Shown in pieces: positions 41,327 to 48,449 of a stretch of DNA of 64,000 bases. Numbering within the stretch: position 1 is the first letter of the stretch; each line of letters opens with the position of its first letter. The DNA is taken from assembly GCF_900290275.1 (NCBI RefSeq), contig NZ_LT985323.1, forward strand, positions 1,505,514 through 1,569,513. Direction: 5' to 3'. Made by a program: the position numbers and the translations under genes. The DNA is from Prevotella merdae. GTDB lineage: Bacteria > Bacteroidota > Bacteroidia > Bacteroidales > Bacteroidaceae. A model generated the notes under the pieces. That model searched no databases. It was not told the origin of the DNA and was given only the letters and a program-made list of their open reading frames with translations.

Positions 41327-42655
41327 TTATTTTTTGGTGATATTGTCGGAAGATATTCCTTGTAGATACTCCTGAGTCTTGGTGTAGAGTCCGGTTTGGG
41401 CGGAGTGGACTATAAACTTGCGGAACACCCATTTGTAGAGTTGATTCTTCGTGCCCTCCTTCGTCTTGCCTATCGATATGCGCAGAGCCTCAAGTTGAGC
41501 CTCGTTGAACGAGTCGGGCAGGTCGTCGAGCAGATTCTTCGGGCCGCGTCTGCCAGCCTCGCTGACGCTGCCCTCGTCCTGACCGAGCATGTCTGCAAAG
41601 ACTTGCATCTTCGACCATATATCGTGGTAGACGAGCCATTCCACGAGATGCCCCATGGCAGCAGTCCACGTCTGGTTGTTCAATGCCCAGAGCAGGCATC
41701 CAGCCTTCCATGCCGAGACGAGCGCACGTTTGGAGATGTCCCAAAGGATGTCGTCGTCGGCAAGGTCGGCAAGCGAAGCCATGTCGGCAGCAAGCTGGTC
41801 GGTAAGGCGGTTGAGCGGCTGAATAACGAACCTTCCCTTGCAGATGGCAAGCCGAGCAATATATTCGTCGAGTTTTTTGTAAAAATCGTCACCATATTTG
41901 CCTTGGCGTGGAATGCGCCCGTCGCGTCCTTGGCGAGGCTTGTACGAGAATACCACACGTCCGAAGGTGCCGTTGAACAGTTCCTGCTTATAGAACTTGC
42001 GTGCGGCGAATGGAGTAGAGCTGATAGTGATGTTGGCACGCAGAACGGGATTGCCCGTAACGCCGTCGGCTGTGGCACGCAAAGCACCCGCACGCTGGCG
42101 GTCGTATATGTTGCGCATCATCTGCGAGATTTGCCGGTGCCCGCCACACACGCGGTCGGCCATCTCCACCTCGGGCATGTTGATGTACTGGGTGCGCTGC
42201 CCCAGCTTCTCGCATCCCATGGCGTTCTGTATGAAGGCTGCGTTGGTAACATCGGCGGGTGGAAACCAGAAAGCCACATCGGGTCGGACGGGTTTCTCCT
42301 TGTTGGCGCTCTTCGTCTTCACCAGCTTCTGCCACTCCACCAGCTTCGTCAGCTCCTCCTCGTCGTGAGCGCGGAAGTCGCGGCAGAGGGCTTCCACAAG
42401 TCCTGACAGTTGACCCTTTCCAGCGCCACTATCAGCCACGAGATTTGCCAACATTCCACATGTTTCCTTCCAACTTTGGTCGGGATACATGAATTCTGCT
42501 CCGCTTACGTGAGCGCCAAGGATAGGAAAAATCATCGGGACGATGGGCTGATGCATGTCTTTTGACACTTGCGAGAGCAAAAGTGTAACACATTCCGTTC
42601 CTTTTCCAAGTTTTGGCATCTTCGGAGCGGTAGTTTTACTGATATTGTATTTCAT
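41327..42655 (-). CDS. DUF3987-type ATPase/helicase-like replication protein
   Basis: 442 residues. A Walker A motif is clear at residues 75-82 (ADSGAGKGQ), and a later INMPEVEMADRV has the acidic Walker B-like end. The remainder (about 210-440) matches the DUF3987 pattern of primase/helicase-associated proteins. It probably partners with the primase encoded 6 bp downstream. Upstream is a 163-bp nested inverted repeat (42722-42884), in the space before the next cassette gene. Confidence 0.78.
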   Translation of the reverse strand: MKYNISKTTAPKMPKLGKGTECVTLLLSQVSKDMHQPIVPMIFPILGAHVSGAEFMYPDQSWKETCGMLANLVADSGAGKGQLSGLVEALCRDFRAHDEEELTKLVEWQKLVKTKSANKEKPVRPDVAFWFPPADVTNAAFIQNAMGCEKLGQRTQYINMPEVEMADRVCGGHRQISQMMRNIYDRQRAGALRATADGVTGNPVLRANITISSTPFAARKFYKQELFNGTFGRVVFSYKPRQGRDGRIPRQGKYGDDFYKKLDEYIARLAICKGRFVIQPLNRLTDQLAADMASLADLADDDILWDISKRALVSAWKAGCLLWALNNQTWTAAMGHLVEWLVYHDIWSKMQVFADMLGQDEGSVSEAGRRGPKNLLDDLPDSFNEAQLEALRISIGKTKEGTKNQLYKWVFRKFIVHSAQTGLYTKTQEYLQGISSDNITKK

Positions 42656-42721
42656 TTCTTGTTGTTGTCATTTATTTAAACTATTGATTATAAGCCTTTT
42701 AGAGGGAAGTGGGTTTTGCTT

Positions 42722-42884
42722 AATCTTCCAATTCCAGTTCTTCCAATTATTTTTTTTAGGGTTGCCATTCCCTTTCTTATATATATAACTACTTAATAAT
42801 CAGTTAATTATATAGTCTTTAGAAAGGGATTTTGTATGAAAGTACACTTATTGGAATTTGGAAGAACTGGAATATTGGAAGATT
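42722..42884. repeat. Nested inverted repeat, 163 bp, MITE-like
   Basis: Outer arms 42722-42746 (begins AATCTTCCAATTCCAG) and 42858-42884 are complementary over 25 bp with a 2-base indel. Inner arms TCCCTTTCT (42769-42777) and AGAAAGGGA (42821-42829) are perfect. The centre is AT-rich (TATATATAACT... AGTTAATTATATA), so the whole could fold into one long hairpin. Confidence 0.8.
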
Positions 42885-42924
42885 TACGATTCACCCAATG
42901 GAGGAGTAATGTAATTCAAGTTTA

Positions 42925-43284
42925 TTACCAGCCCACCCACTTCACCTCTCCGAGGCCCTTGTCCGCGCAGCACTTTAGTGCCATGCGAATCTCGTTTCTC
43001 ACGCCCTCGGCATACATGTCGCTGTTGAGCAGATACACCGGTTGTAGTTCTTTGAAGTTGAATCTAATGTGTCCGTCTCTCGGTCGATAGGTTAGGGTGA
43101 TGTATTGTCCGTCGAAGATTCTCATGTTGCGCCTTGTGTAGGCTCTGCTCGGTCGTTCCACAAATTGAGCGTGGTATTCGTCGTCGAGCGTCAGAGTGCC
43201 GTAATAAGGCTTGTTCTCGTCCACCAGGTCGTCGGTCTGCAGAAAAGCCTGCAAGTCGATGCACAGCAAAATGTCCCTTTTCAT
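42925..43284 (-). CDS. Hypothetical protein of the phage-like cassette
   Basis: 119 residues, no recognised family. LCIDLQAFLQTDDLVDENKPYYG begins the chain; MRIFDGQYITLTYRPRDGHI and NFKELQPVYLLN follow. The sequence looks like a small beta-rich single domain, with no membrane helix. Start codon overlaps the stop of the small gene at 43281-43454 (ATGA), so the two are coupled. Confidence 0.65.
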   Translation of the reverse strand: MKRDILLCIDLQAFLQTDDLVDENKPYYGTLTLDDEYHAQFVERPSRAYTRRNMRIFDGQYITLTYRPRDGHIRFNFKELQPVYLLNSDMYAEGVRNEIRMALKCCADKGLGEVKWVGW

Positions 43285-43454
43285 GCCTGGCCTCCTTTCT
43301 GTGCGAGGTTGGGCTTGTAAGTCAGCAGCTTGCGACGGCCGTTGGCGAGGGGTGAGTCACTTGCGAACATCTCCTTGATGATGTCGCATACTGGGCGAGG
43401 CTCGTTGCATGTTGTAGAGCCTGCCTGAAAGTTGGGATTCAATACCTTTTTCAT
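43281..43454 (-). CDS. Small coupled protein, 57 residues
   Basis: Starts at the ATG complement 43452-43454 (MKKVLNPNFQAGSTTCNEP) and ends at the TGA complement 43281-43283, overlapping the next gene's ATG. The product ends RKLLTYKPNLAQKGGQA. No known motif; the overlap, clean frame and basic tail support a real gene that is too short for a usual cutoff. Confidence 0.6.
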   Translation of the reverse strand: MKKVLNPNFQAGSTTCNEPRPVCDIIKEMFASDSPLANGRRKLLTYKPNLAQKGGQA

Positions 43455-43738
43455 AGTTTATATCGGTATTAAAATGTCCTCTCTGGTACGACAGCAATCG
43501 AAGAGGAATCCATGCTGTATTTTATAGTACCATCATTCCCCGTCTTGTGATTTCGAACTCACTCATCGGGTAGTCTTTGTTTTACTAAGACAATGCAAAT
43601 TTCGCTGTTTTTTCGTTGGTAGCCAAGGAATAAATTAGATTACGTATTGCCGTGAAAATACTGGTTTTCAATGCGTTGCAATTCTGCTTTTGCGATAAAA
43701 AGTAGATTGAAAAAGCCGAAATTAGATTGGAAAAAGGC

Positions 43739-43776
43739 AAAAAGTAGATTGAACACTCCGCTCCAATCTACTTTTT
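43739..43776. repeat. Perfect 13-bp inverted repeat with AGTAGATTG motif
   Basis: AAAAAGTAGATTG (43739-43751) and CAATCTACTTTTT (43764-43776) pair perfectly around 12 bases. Flanked by more copies of the motif in both orientations. It could be a terminator, an operator, or an iteron-like site for the adjacent replication cassette. Confidence 0.6.
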
Positions 43777-43833
43777 ATGCAAAATCAATCTACTTTCCTT
43801 GAAAACTCCACCAAACCATACTTATGTAAACTA

Positions 43834-43871
43834 AAAAAGTGTATCAGCTATAGTCGGCCGATACACTTTTT
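43834..43871 (-). terminator. Terminator of the unknown gene at 43911
   Basis: A 12-bp perfect stem AAAAAGTGTATC (43834-43845)/GATACACTTTTT (43860-43871), with a T run on the minus strand, 40 bp beyond the 43911 stop. Confidence 0.65.
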
Positions 43872-43910
43872 GTATATTTCAGATAAAAACCCTAAAAACA
43901 AATCTACTTT

Positions 43911-45104
43911 TTAGGCTATGTTTCCCATTAAATCCTCGTCGTTGCTGTCGGTAAACAGTACGATAATGTTGGAAAGGAAGCGCTTTACAGCTGGATCTTC
44001 CTTGTCGTAACTCTGTCTATGGTTGTTCACGGCAGCATATTTCACTACCTTATGCTTGCCTTTGTAATGGCTGACGAAATACTCAAGAGCTTTTTTCACA
44101 TTGTTGGGCAACGCCCATTGACAGAATATATACTCGTACATTCCCATGTCCTTATGTTTGAAGTCGGGTGGCAAGAGTTCGTCAAAATGACTTATCACAT
44201 ACTTTATCTTCTTTACGGTTTTGGGATTGTTGCCCCACAGAGCCTTCTCTTCCAGAGTGATGTCAGCGGTATCCGTGAAGCATTCTATAATGCAGAAGTG
44301 CTCCATTTCGGCATGATTGTGCTTATGAAATTCACCTTGTGCGAATCCTTCTTCTGAGGCATAGTTTAGGTAACTCTGATATGCAGGTGTTATCTCTCTA
44401 AGGCTGTTAACCGTGTCTTCGGTTATAAGCATTATTTCATTCTTAAGACGCTTGTATGCCTTGTTTCTATATGAGTCCAGAGAGCATTTGCTTCTTGTTG
44501 GGTCGTTACGAATCTCCATCTCTTCCTTCAGAATCTCCGTACACAGATTCATGCATTCTTCTTCTGCCCTGAAGAACTTTATAAGCTCGGAAAACAAGCC
44601 TTGCACAACAGACGGATAGGTGGACAAGTCGAACAGATTCAACTCGTAGACATTCTTGCCCAATAACGACTCTTCGATTGCCGACTTCTGTTGTATGCCA
44701 AAAGTTGCACATTCGGCAGGCGTGGGATGCTTCCTTGGGCAGAATTTCCTGAATATGGTTTTCAAGGGCGACATATGGCTGCGCATATGTCGGAGAATCT
44801 CACTTACGGAATTGTAATAAAAATTGTGGTCGGTGGCAAAATCACTATTAAAAACCTCTTCGTATTTATGAAGTCGCACGAGTTCCTTATCCATTTTCTC
44901 ACGAGCCTGATATATATATTCTGCCAGACGTTCAATCTCGACAAGGTCCATGTGCTTCATTTTAAGGGCACTCAACAGGCGGTCGGCTCCTTCAAGTTCA
45001 AAATTTGAGACGATGTCTTTCACCTGAAGCAGTCGGTCGAGCGTTGGTTCAATATCGGTTTTGTAGTAAGCCTTAAGGCACTTTTGTTGAAGGGTTTCTG
45101 TCAT
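43911..45104 (-). CDS. Hypothetical protein, unknown family
   Basis: 397 residues. No family recognised. It is largely helical, with many charged residues (ELEGADRLLSALKMKHMDLVE, YIYQAREKMDKELVRLHKYEE), a central EIRNDPTRSKCSLDSYRNKAYKRL, a Cys/His pair (HNHAEMEHFCIIECF, about residue 260) and a C-terminal VLFTDSNDEDL. No signal peptide or membrane helix, so probably cytoplasmic. It stands alone between the replication cassette and an IS, so it may be accessory. A defence or nuclease role cannot be excluded or shown. Confidence 0.6.
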   Translation of the reverse strand: MTETLQQKCLKAYYKTDIEPTLDRLLQVKDIVSNFELEGADRLLSALKMKHMDLVEIERLAEYIYQAREKMDKELVRLHKYEEVFNSDFATDHNFYYNSVSEILRHMRSHMSPLKTIFRKFCPRKHPTPAECATFGIQQKSAIEESLLGKNVYELNLFDLSTYPSVVQGLFSELIKFFRAEEECMNLCTEILKEEMEIRNDPTRSKCSLDSYRNKAYKRLKNEIMLITEDTVNSLREITPAYQSYLNYASEEGFAQGEFHKHNHAEMEHFCIIECFTDTADITLEEKALWGNNPKTVKKIKYVISHFDELLPPDFKHKDMGMYEYIFCQWALPNNVKKALEYFVSHYKGKHKVVKYAAVNNHRQSYDKEDPAVKRFLSNIIVLFTDSNDEDLMGNIA

Positions 45105-45451
45105 TTGATGTTTTTAGTTATTGGAGATAAGACAATTTGAAAAACACCTATAGGGTGTTAGAAAATACAAATTTACTACTTTTATTTTGTTCGGTTGTCA
45201 TGACGAGCAAATAAAATACAGAATATTTTTGCGTCCTAAAGATTGTTAATTAAAATGTGAATGTAATAAGGAGGAAGAAGGGGATAGATATGAAGCATCG
45301 GCAGACAGAAATTAAGAAATGTGTGGTGTTGGCTCTGTGCGAATAGACGTAAAATGTTGATGATAGACATTATTCTGCAAGGTAAAGACTGCGGATTATG
45401 CTTTGGATTTGGAGCGTGCGAATGGGGCTTGTAGGAGGTACGGTTCGTAGA
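45105..45451. other. Intergenic space upstream of the unknown gene, ending in a palindrome cut by the IS
   Basis: No gene. Notable only for an ACACC...GGGTGT short hairpin (45143-45158) in the leader of the 43911 gene, a CAAATTTA possible -7 element (minus) at 45168-45175, and the left half of a GGTACGGT palindrome (45436-45451) interrupted by the IS. Confidence 0.5.
45443..45451. repeat. IS target duplication, left copy
   Basis: GTTCGTAGA, repeated at 47195-47203. Rejoining the two sides gives GGTACGGTTCGTAGACCGTACC, a palindrome that also occurs at 54769-54790. Confidence 0.85.
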
Positions 45452-45504
45452 GAGGGCACTGAAAAAGTTAGCCCTTTAAGACTTTATTCCACTCTTTTAA
45501 ATAA

Positions 45505-45551
45505 AAAAGCAGATTGCATTAAACATTATGTCGGTTTTGCAATCTGCTTTT
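45505..45551 (-). terminator. Transposase terminator inside the IS
   Basis: 14-bp stem AAAAGCAGATTGCA/TGCAATCTGCTTTT separated by 19 bases, downstream of the transposase stop at 45637 on the minus strand. Confidence 0.65.
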
Positions 45552-45636
45552 AATTTGCTTTGATATGGTCTAATATACAGCCTTATAGAGGATGTAGGGC
45601 ACTTATGTCACAAGTGTATAATTCTTCTAATTATTC

Positions 45637-47085
45637 TTAGCTTAGTCTCAATATTCTTTTGATATTTACGGCAAATATTGTCATTGCACCTTGCATTTGC
45701 ATACAATCTAGCCCATACGACAATGCCTTATCATAGCCGTATACCTGTTTTAACTCCGAATTTTTTGCCTCTATCTTGTATCTCTGGCGGGCTATTTCTT
45801 TAAATTCTTGTGTCTTCTGAAACTCCAGTTGTCTTTTATGTTCTCCTTTCTTGATAGGTACACTATAGGTCTTGCTTTTAGCTCCATCCTTGTAGCATCC
45901 GTTTCTTCGTGAGCAAGTCTTGCATTTATCCACATCAAAGAAATAAGTCATGGATTGATTCCAGTTCCTATTCTTTCCCATTATTACTTTTCTGATTGCC
46001 ATATGGCCAGCAGGACAAACAAACATGCCTGCATCCTTGTTGTAATCAAAATTGTCTTCACTCTTTCTAAATCCACTACTAATAGACGGATGTAATTTGG
46101 ACACCAAACGAAATCCCCTCTCTTCATCTTCTGCCAGTTTGAGGTTCTTGCAGCCAGAATATGCGGTATCACCAACAACCGTGTCAACCTCCATTCCGTT
46201 CTTTCTGCTTTGCTCAACAAGCTCTTCCAACTGAGGCCCGTCACCCTTCTCGCCAGATGTGACTGTGGCAGCAGTTATGATACGCTCATCACTCATTGCG
46301 ATGTGAGTCTTGTAACCGAAGAACGACGTGTCTTCTGTCTTATGCCCAACACGTGCGTCTGTATCCTTTGAGGTTGTATAGTGGTCTTCTATGTCCGCAA
46401 GCGTCTCCTTTAGCATATTTAGTCGCTGTTTTACTGCGGGCACTTCCGAAAGGCAGGAATCCGAGGTGATATGATTTAGAAGGTCCTTGGTATAATCCAA
46501 CTCATGAACAAGGTCATCGTCTTCATTCTTAGCCGGAAGTGTTTCCTTTATATTATCATCCATGGCATAAAGCGCCTTGCGGAGTTGCTTCGAACGGAGT
46601 TTCAGTATCTCAACTGGTGAATACGGATTTGACCTGGCTTTTGTATGAGTCGAATCTACAATAATAGTCTTTGATGTGATGATTCCTTTCTCTATTGCTA
46701 TCTCTACAGTTTTTTTGATAAGCAGGTTCATAAGATCCGTGTCTTTCAGGCGTAATCTGCGAAACTTACAAAGACTGCTTGGATTGATAACGCCTTCCTC
46801 AGGAGTCATATCAAGAAAATACTTAAACGACATGTCATAACGGGAACGCTCTACAACATCCACGTCAGATATATCGTATATTGTCTTCAATAGAAGATAT
46901 TTGAACATACGAATGGGCGATTCAGCTGTACGGCCGTTATCAGGACAATATTTATTGACCAGTTCCTGATAGACAAAGCTGAAGTCTATCAGGTTATTAA
47001 TACGGCGGAGAAGGTTGTCCTGGGGGACGACTATATCATAAAGTGAGCTATATTCACTGAGTGGAAGTTGTTGTTGTGACAGCAT
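45637..47085 (-). CDS. IS1182-family transposase
   Basis: 482 residues, full length. The N-terminal domain (DLWEKI-free, starts LSQQQLPLSEYSSLYDIV) has the IS1182 core RMFKYLLLKTIYDISDVDVVE. DDE catalytic residues fall in IIVDSTHTKARSN (about 142), VVGDTAYSGCKN (about 303) and a late Glu in KIEAKNSELKQVYGY. A Cys-rich segment (CKTCSRRNGCYKDGAKS) precedes the C terminus, usual for this family. No frameshift, so the element is likely active. Confidence 0.93.
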   Translation of the reverse strand: MLSQQQLPLSEYSSLYDIVVPQDNLLRRINNLIDFSFVYQELVNKYCPDNGRTAESPIRMFKYLLLKTIYDISDVDVVERSRYDMSFKYFLDMTPEEGVINPSSLCKFRRLRLKDTDLMNLLIKKTVEIAIEKGIITSKTIIVDSTHTKARSNPYSPVEILKLRSKQLRKALYAMDDNIKETLPAKNEDDDLVHELDYTKDLLNHITSDSCLSEVPAVKQRLNMLKETLADIEDHYTTSKDTDARVGHKTEDTSFFGYKTHIAMSDERIITAATVTSGEKGDGPQLEELVEQSRKNGMEVDTVVGDTAYSGCKNLKLAEDEERGFRLVSKLHPSISSGFRKSEDNFDYNKDAGMFVCPAGHMAIRKVIMGKNRNWNQSMTYFFDVDKCKTCSRRNGCYKDGAKSKTYSVPIKKGEHKRQLEFQKTQEFKEIARQRYKIEAKNSELKQVYGYDKALSYGLDCMQMQGAMTIFAVNIKRILRLS

Positions 47086-47194
47086 AAGTACCTTGGATTT
47101 TATTCCTTAAAGGTACAAAAAAATCTGCACATAGCCAAATTATGTGCAGATTATAATTGATAAATATATCGCAAGGGACTTTTTCAGTGCCCTC

Positions 47195-47203
47195 GTTCGT
47201 AGA
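47195..47203. repeat. IS target duplication, right copy
   Basis: GTTCGTAGA, matching 45443-45451; continues into CCGTACCACGCAA, the other half of the palindromic repeat. Confidence 0.85.
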
Positions 47204-47268
47204 CCGTACCACGCAATAGCTATATTTAATGGTTTGCTTATTAATGTAGGCTTTGTGAGATTACATTA

Positions 47269-48264
47269 TTAATGTAGGCTTTGTGCAATTTCGTTTATTT
47301 CTTCTGCCGTAAGCCCCGTATATCTTTGTATTTTTTCTGTAGAGTCGCCATCGCTTAGCATGAGCTTTGCAAACTCAATGTTCTTCTGTCGCTCAGCCTC
47401 AGCCTTTCCTTTTTCCATACCTTTTTCCATTCCCTGCGCCATACCTTTTTCCATTCCCTGCGCCATTCCTTTTTCCATTCCCTGCGCCATTCCCTGCGCC
47501 ATTCCCTGCGCCATTCCTTCCTCTAATCCTTGCTTTCGTCCGTCTTCCAAGCCTGTCTTTATGGCGTATTTGTATGTGGCGTAGGCGTCGCGCATAATTC
47601 TGATGCTATCCTCGTATTTGTCCATGTCTTTTTTGCTGAGAGTTCTAAGGTCAGAAATCTCAGCCAATTTCTTAAATACTGCGTTTTTAGCCAGGAATGG
47701 CATTCTTTCAAATGTATTCATATTCTTTAAAACAAATATCCAACGTTCAAAATCGTTTTCACACTCTGTCTCTGTCTTCTCAAAGAACGGCAGCATTAGA
47801 TACACCATGCGTATCTTGTCAGACACCATCTTTCCATTGTCTTTATCTGCGAGTATCATGTCCGTTCGTAATTTGCCCAATGGCAGCAAAGGGTCGACGA
47901 AGTTCATGAAGCATATTGTGTAAACAGGGCGTATATCATAGTCCCATTCGCCTTTTATGCCTTGGTTTACTATCACGCGTGAGGTATAATACAAAGCCCG
48001 GTCAATGAAGTGTTCTTGTCCTCGGTTTTGCATTTCCACGATAATCTCTTTGCCCTCGTCCGTTGTGCAATAGATATCGAATATCACCTCTCTTGAATCT
48101 TTCGACAGTCCGATTTGTTCTTTGTTGCCGAACGCCAGCGACTTAATTACGAATTCGCCTGCAAACAGGTCGTTCAAGAAACAAATCAGCAAGTCTTTAG
48201 AAATTTCGCGACCAAAGATATGTTTAAATCCCCAATCAGAGAAAGGATTGATGAATTGTGCCAT
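47269..48264 (-). CDS. Rpn-family PD-(D/E)XK nuclease/putative transposase
   Basis: 331 residues from the ATG at 48264 (MAQFINPFSDWGFKHIFG), the usual start of this family; an upstream in-frame ATG adds 18 residues outside the conserved region. The nuclease-like region has FDIYCTTDEGKEIIVEMQNRGQ (the D...ExQ of PD-(D/E)XK), followed by FIDRALYYTSRVIVNQG. Residues about 247-285 are a GMAQGMEKG repeat that forms a charged helix, then a C-terminal IQRYTGLTAEEINEIA. Rpn proteins promote recombination or are related to mobile DNA. It may act in trans on the IS; this is speculation. Confidence 0.88.
   Translation of the reverse strand: MAQFINPFSDWGFKHIFGREISKDLLICFLNDLFAGEFVIKSLAFGNKEQIGLSKDSREVIFDIYCTTDEGKEIIVEMQNRGQEHFIDRALYYTSRVIVNQGIKGEWDYDIRPVYTICFMNFVDPLLPLGKLRTDMILADKDNGKMVSDKIRMVYLMLPFFEKTETECENDFERWIFVLKNMNTFERMPFLAKNAVFKKLAEISDLRTLSKKDMDKYEDSIRIMRDAYATYKYAIKTGLEDGRKQGLEEGMAQGMAQGMAQGMEKGMAQGMEKGMAQGMEKGMEKGKAEAERQKNIEFAKLMLSDGDSTEKIQRYTGLTAEEINEIAQSLH
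47395..47525 (-). repeat. GMAQGMEKG coding repeat in the Rpn gene
   Basis: An 18- to 24-bp unit reading CCATTCCCTGCGCCATTCC on the plus strand recurs at least six times, coding the Gly-Met-Ala/Glu-Gln/Lys-Gly helix. Length variants are likely. Confidence 0.75.
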
Positions 48265-48373
48265 ATTTCTATTGTTTTGATTTACTGCAAAAATACGATT
48301 TTGTTGTGAGAAATACAAGAATAGAGCGCTATTTATTTATTATTTATGTGTTTTTGTAAAATGATTACAAAAA

Positions 48374-48401
48374 GGCTGACACCTTTGATTAAGTGTCAGC
48401 C
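48374..48401 (-). terminator. Terminator of the C10 peptidase operon
   Basis: GGCTGACAC (48374-48382) and GTGTCAGCC (48393-48401) form a 9-bp stem; on the minus strand it is followed by TTTTTG. Located 49 bp past the C10 stop. Confidence 0.7.
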
Positions 48402-48449
48402 CTAATTTTATGTTGTTTGCAAAGTTTTACTGTCCTGCAATTTTTCTTT

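Larger units (their letters stand above)
43455..43910. other. Gene-free interval with hairpins and repeated AGTAGATTG motif
   Basis: No gene. The hairpins (43739-43776 and 43834-43871) and the AGTAGATTG motif and its inverted copies (43701-43709, 43743-43751, 43764-43774, 43786-43796) are the only structure. It lies between the divergent-looking cassette head and the unknown gene at 43911, both on the minus strand. Confidence 0.6.
45452..47194 (-). mobile_element. IS1182-family insertion sequence, intact
   Basis: 1743 bp. Perfect 17-bp terminal inverted repeats GAGGGCACTGAAAAAGT (45452-45468) and its complement (47178-47194), and a 9-bp direct target duplication GTTCGTAGA at 45443-45451 and 47195-47203. 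It holds one full-length transposase gene and an internal terminator hairpin. The identical ends and duplication suggest a recent insertion. Confidence 0.9.

Noticed and set aside
41396..42406. 336-codon plus-strand frame
   Set aside because: Opposite the DUF3987 gene with a clear Walker A motif; its product has no recognisable domain and starts inside the other gene.
37106..43454. Complete prophage
   Set aside because: Only lysis-type amidase, HU-like, primase and ATPase genes are seen. No integrase, terminase, portal, capsid or tail gene is in the window.
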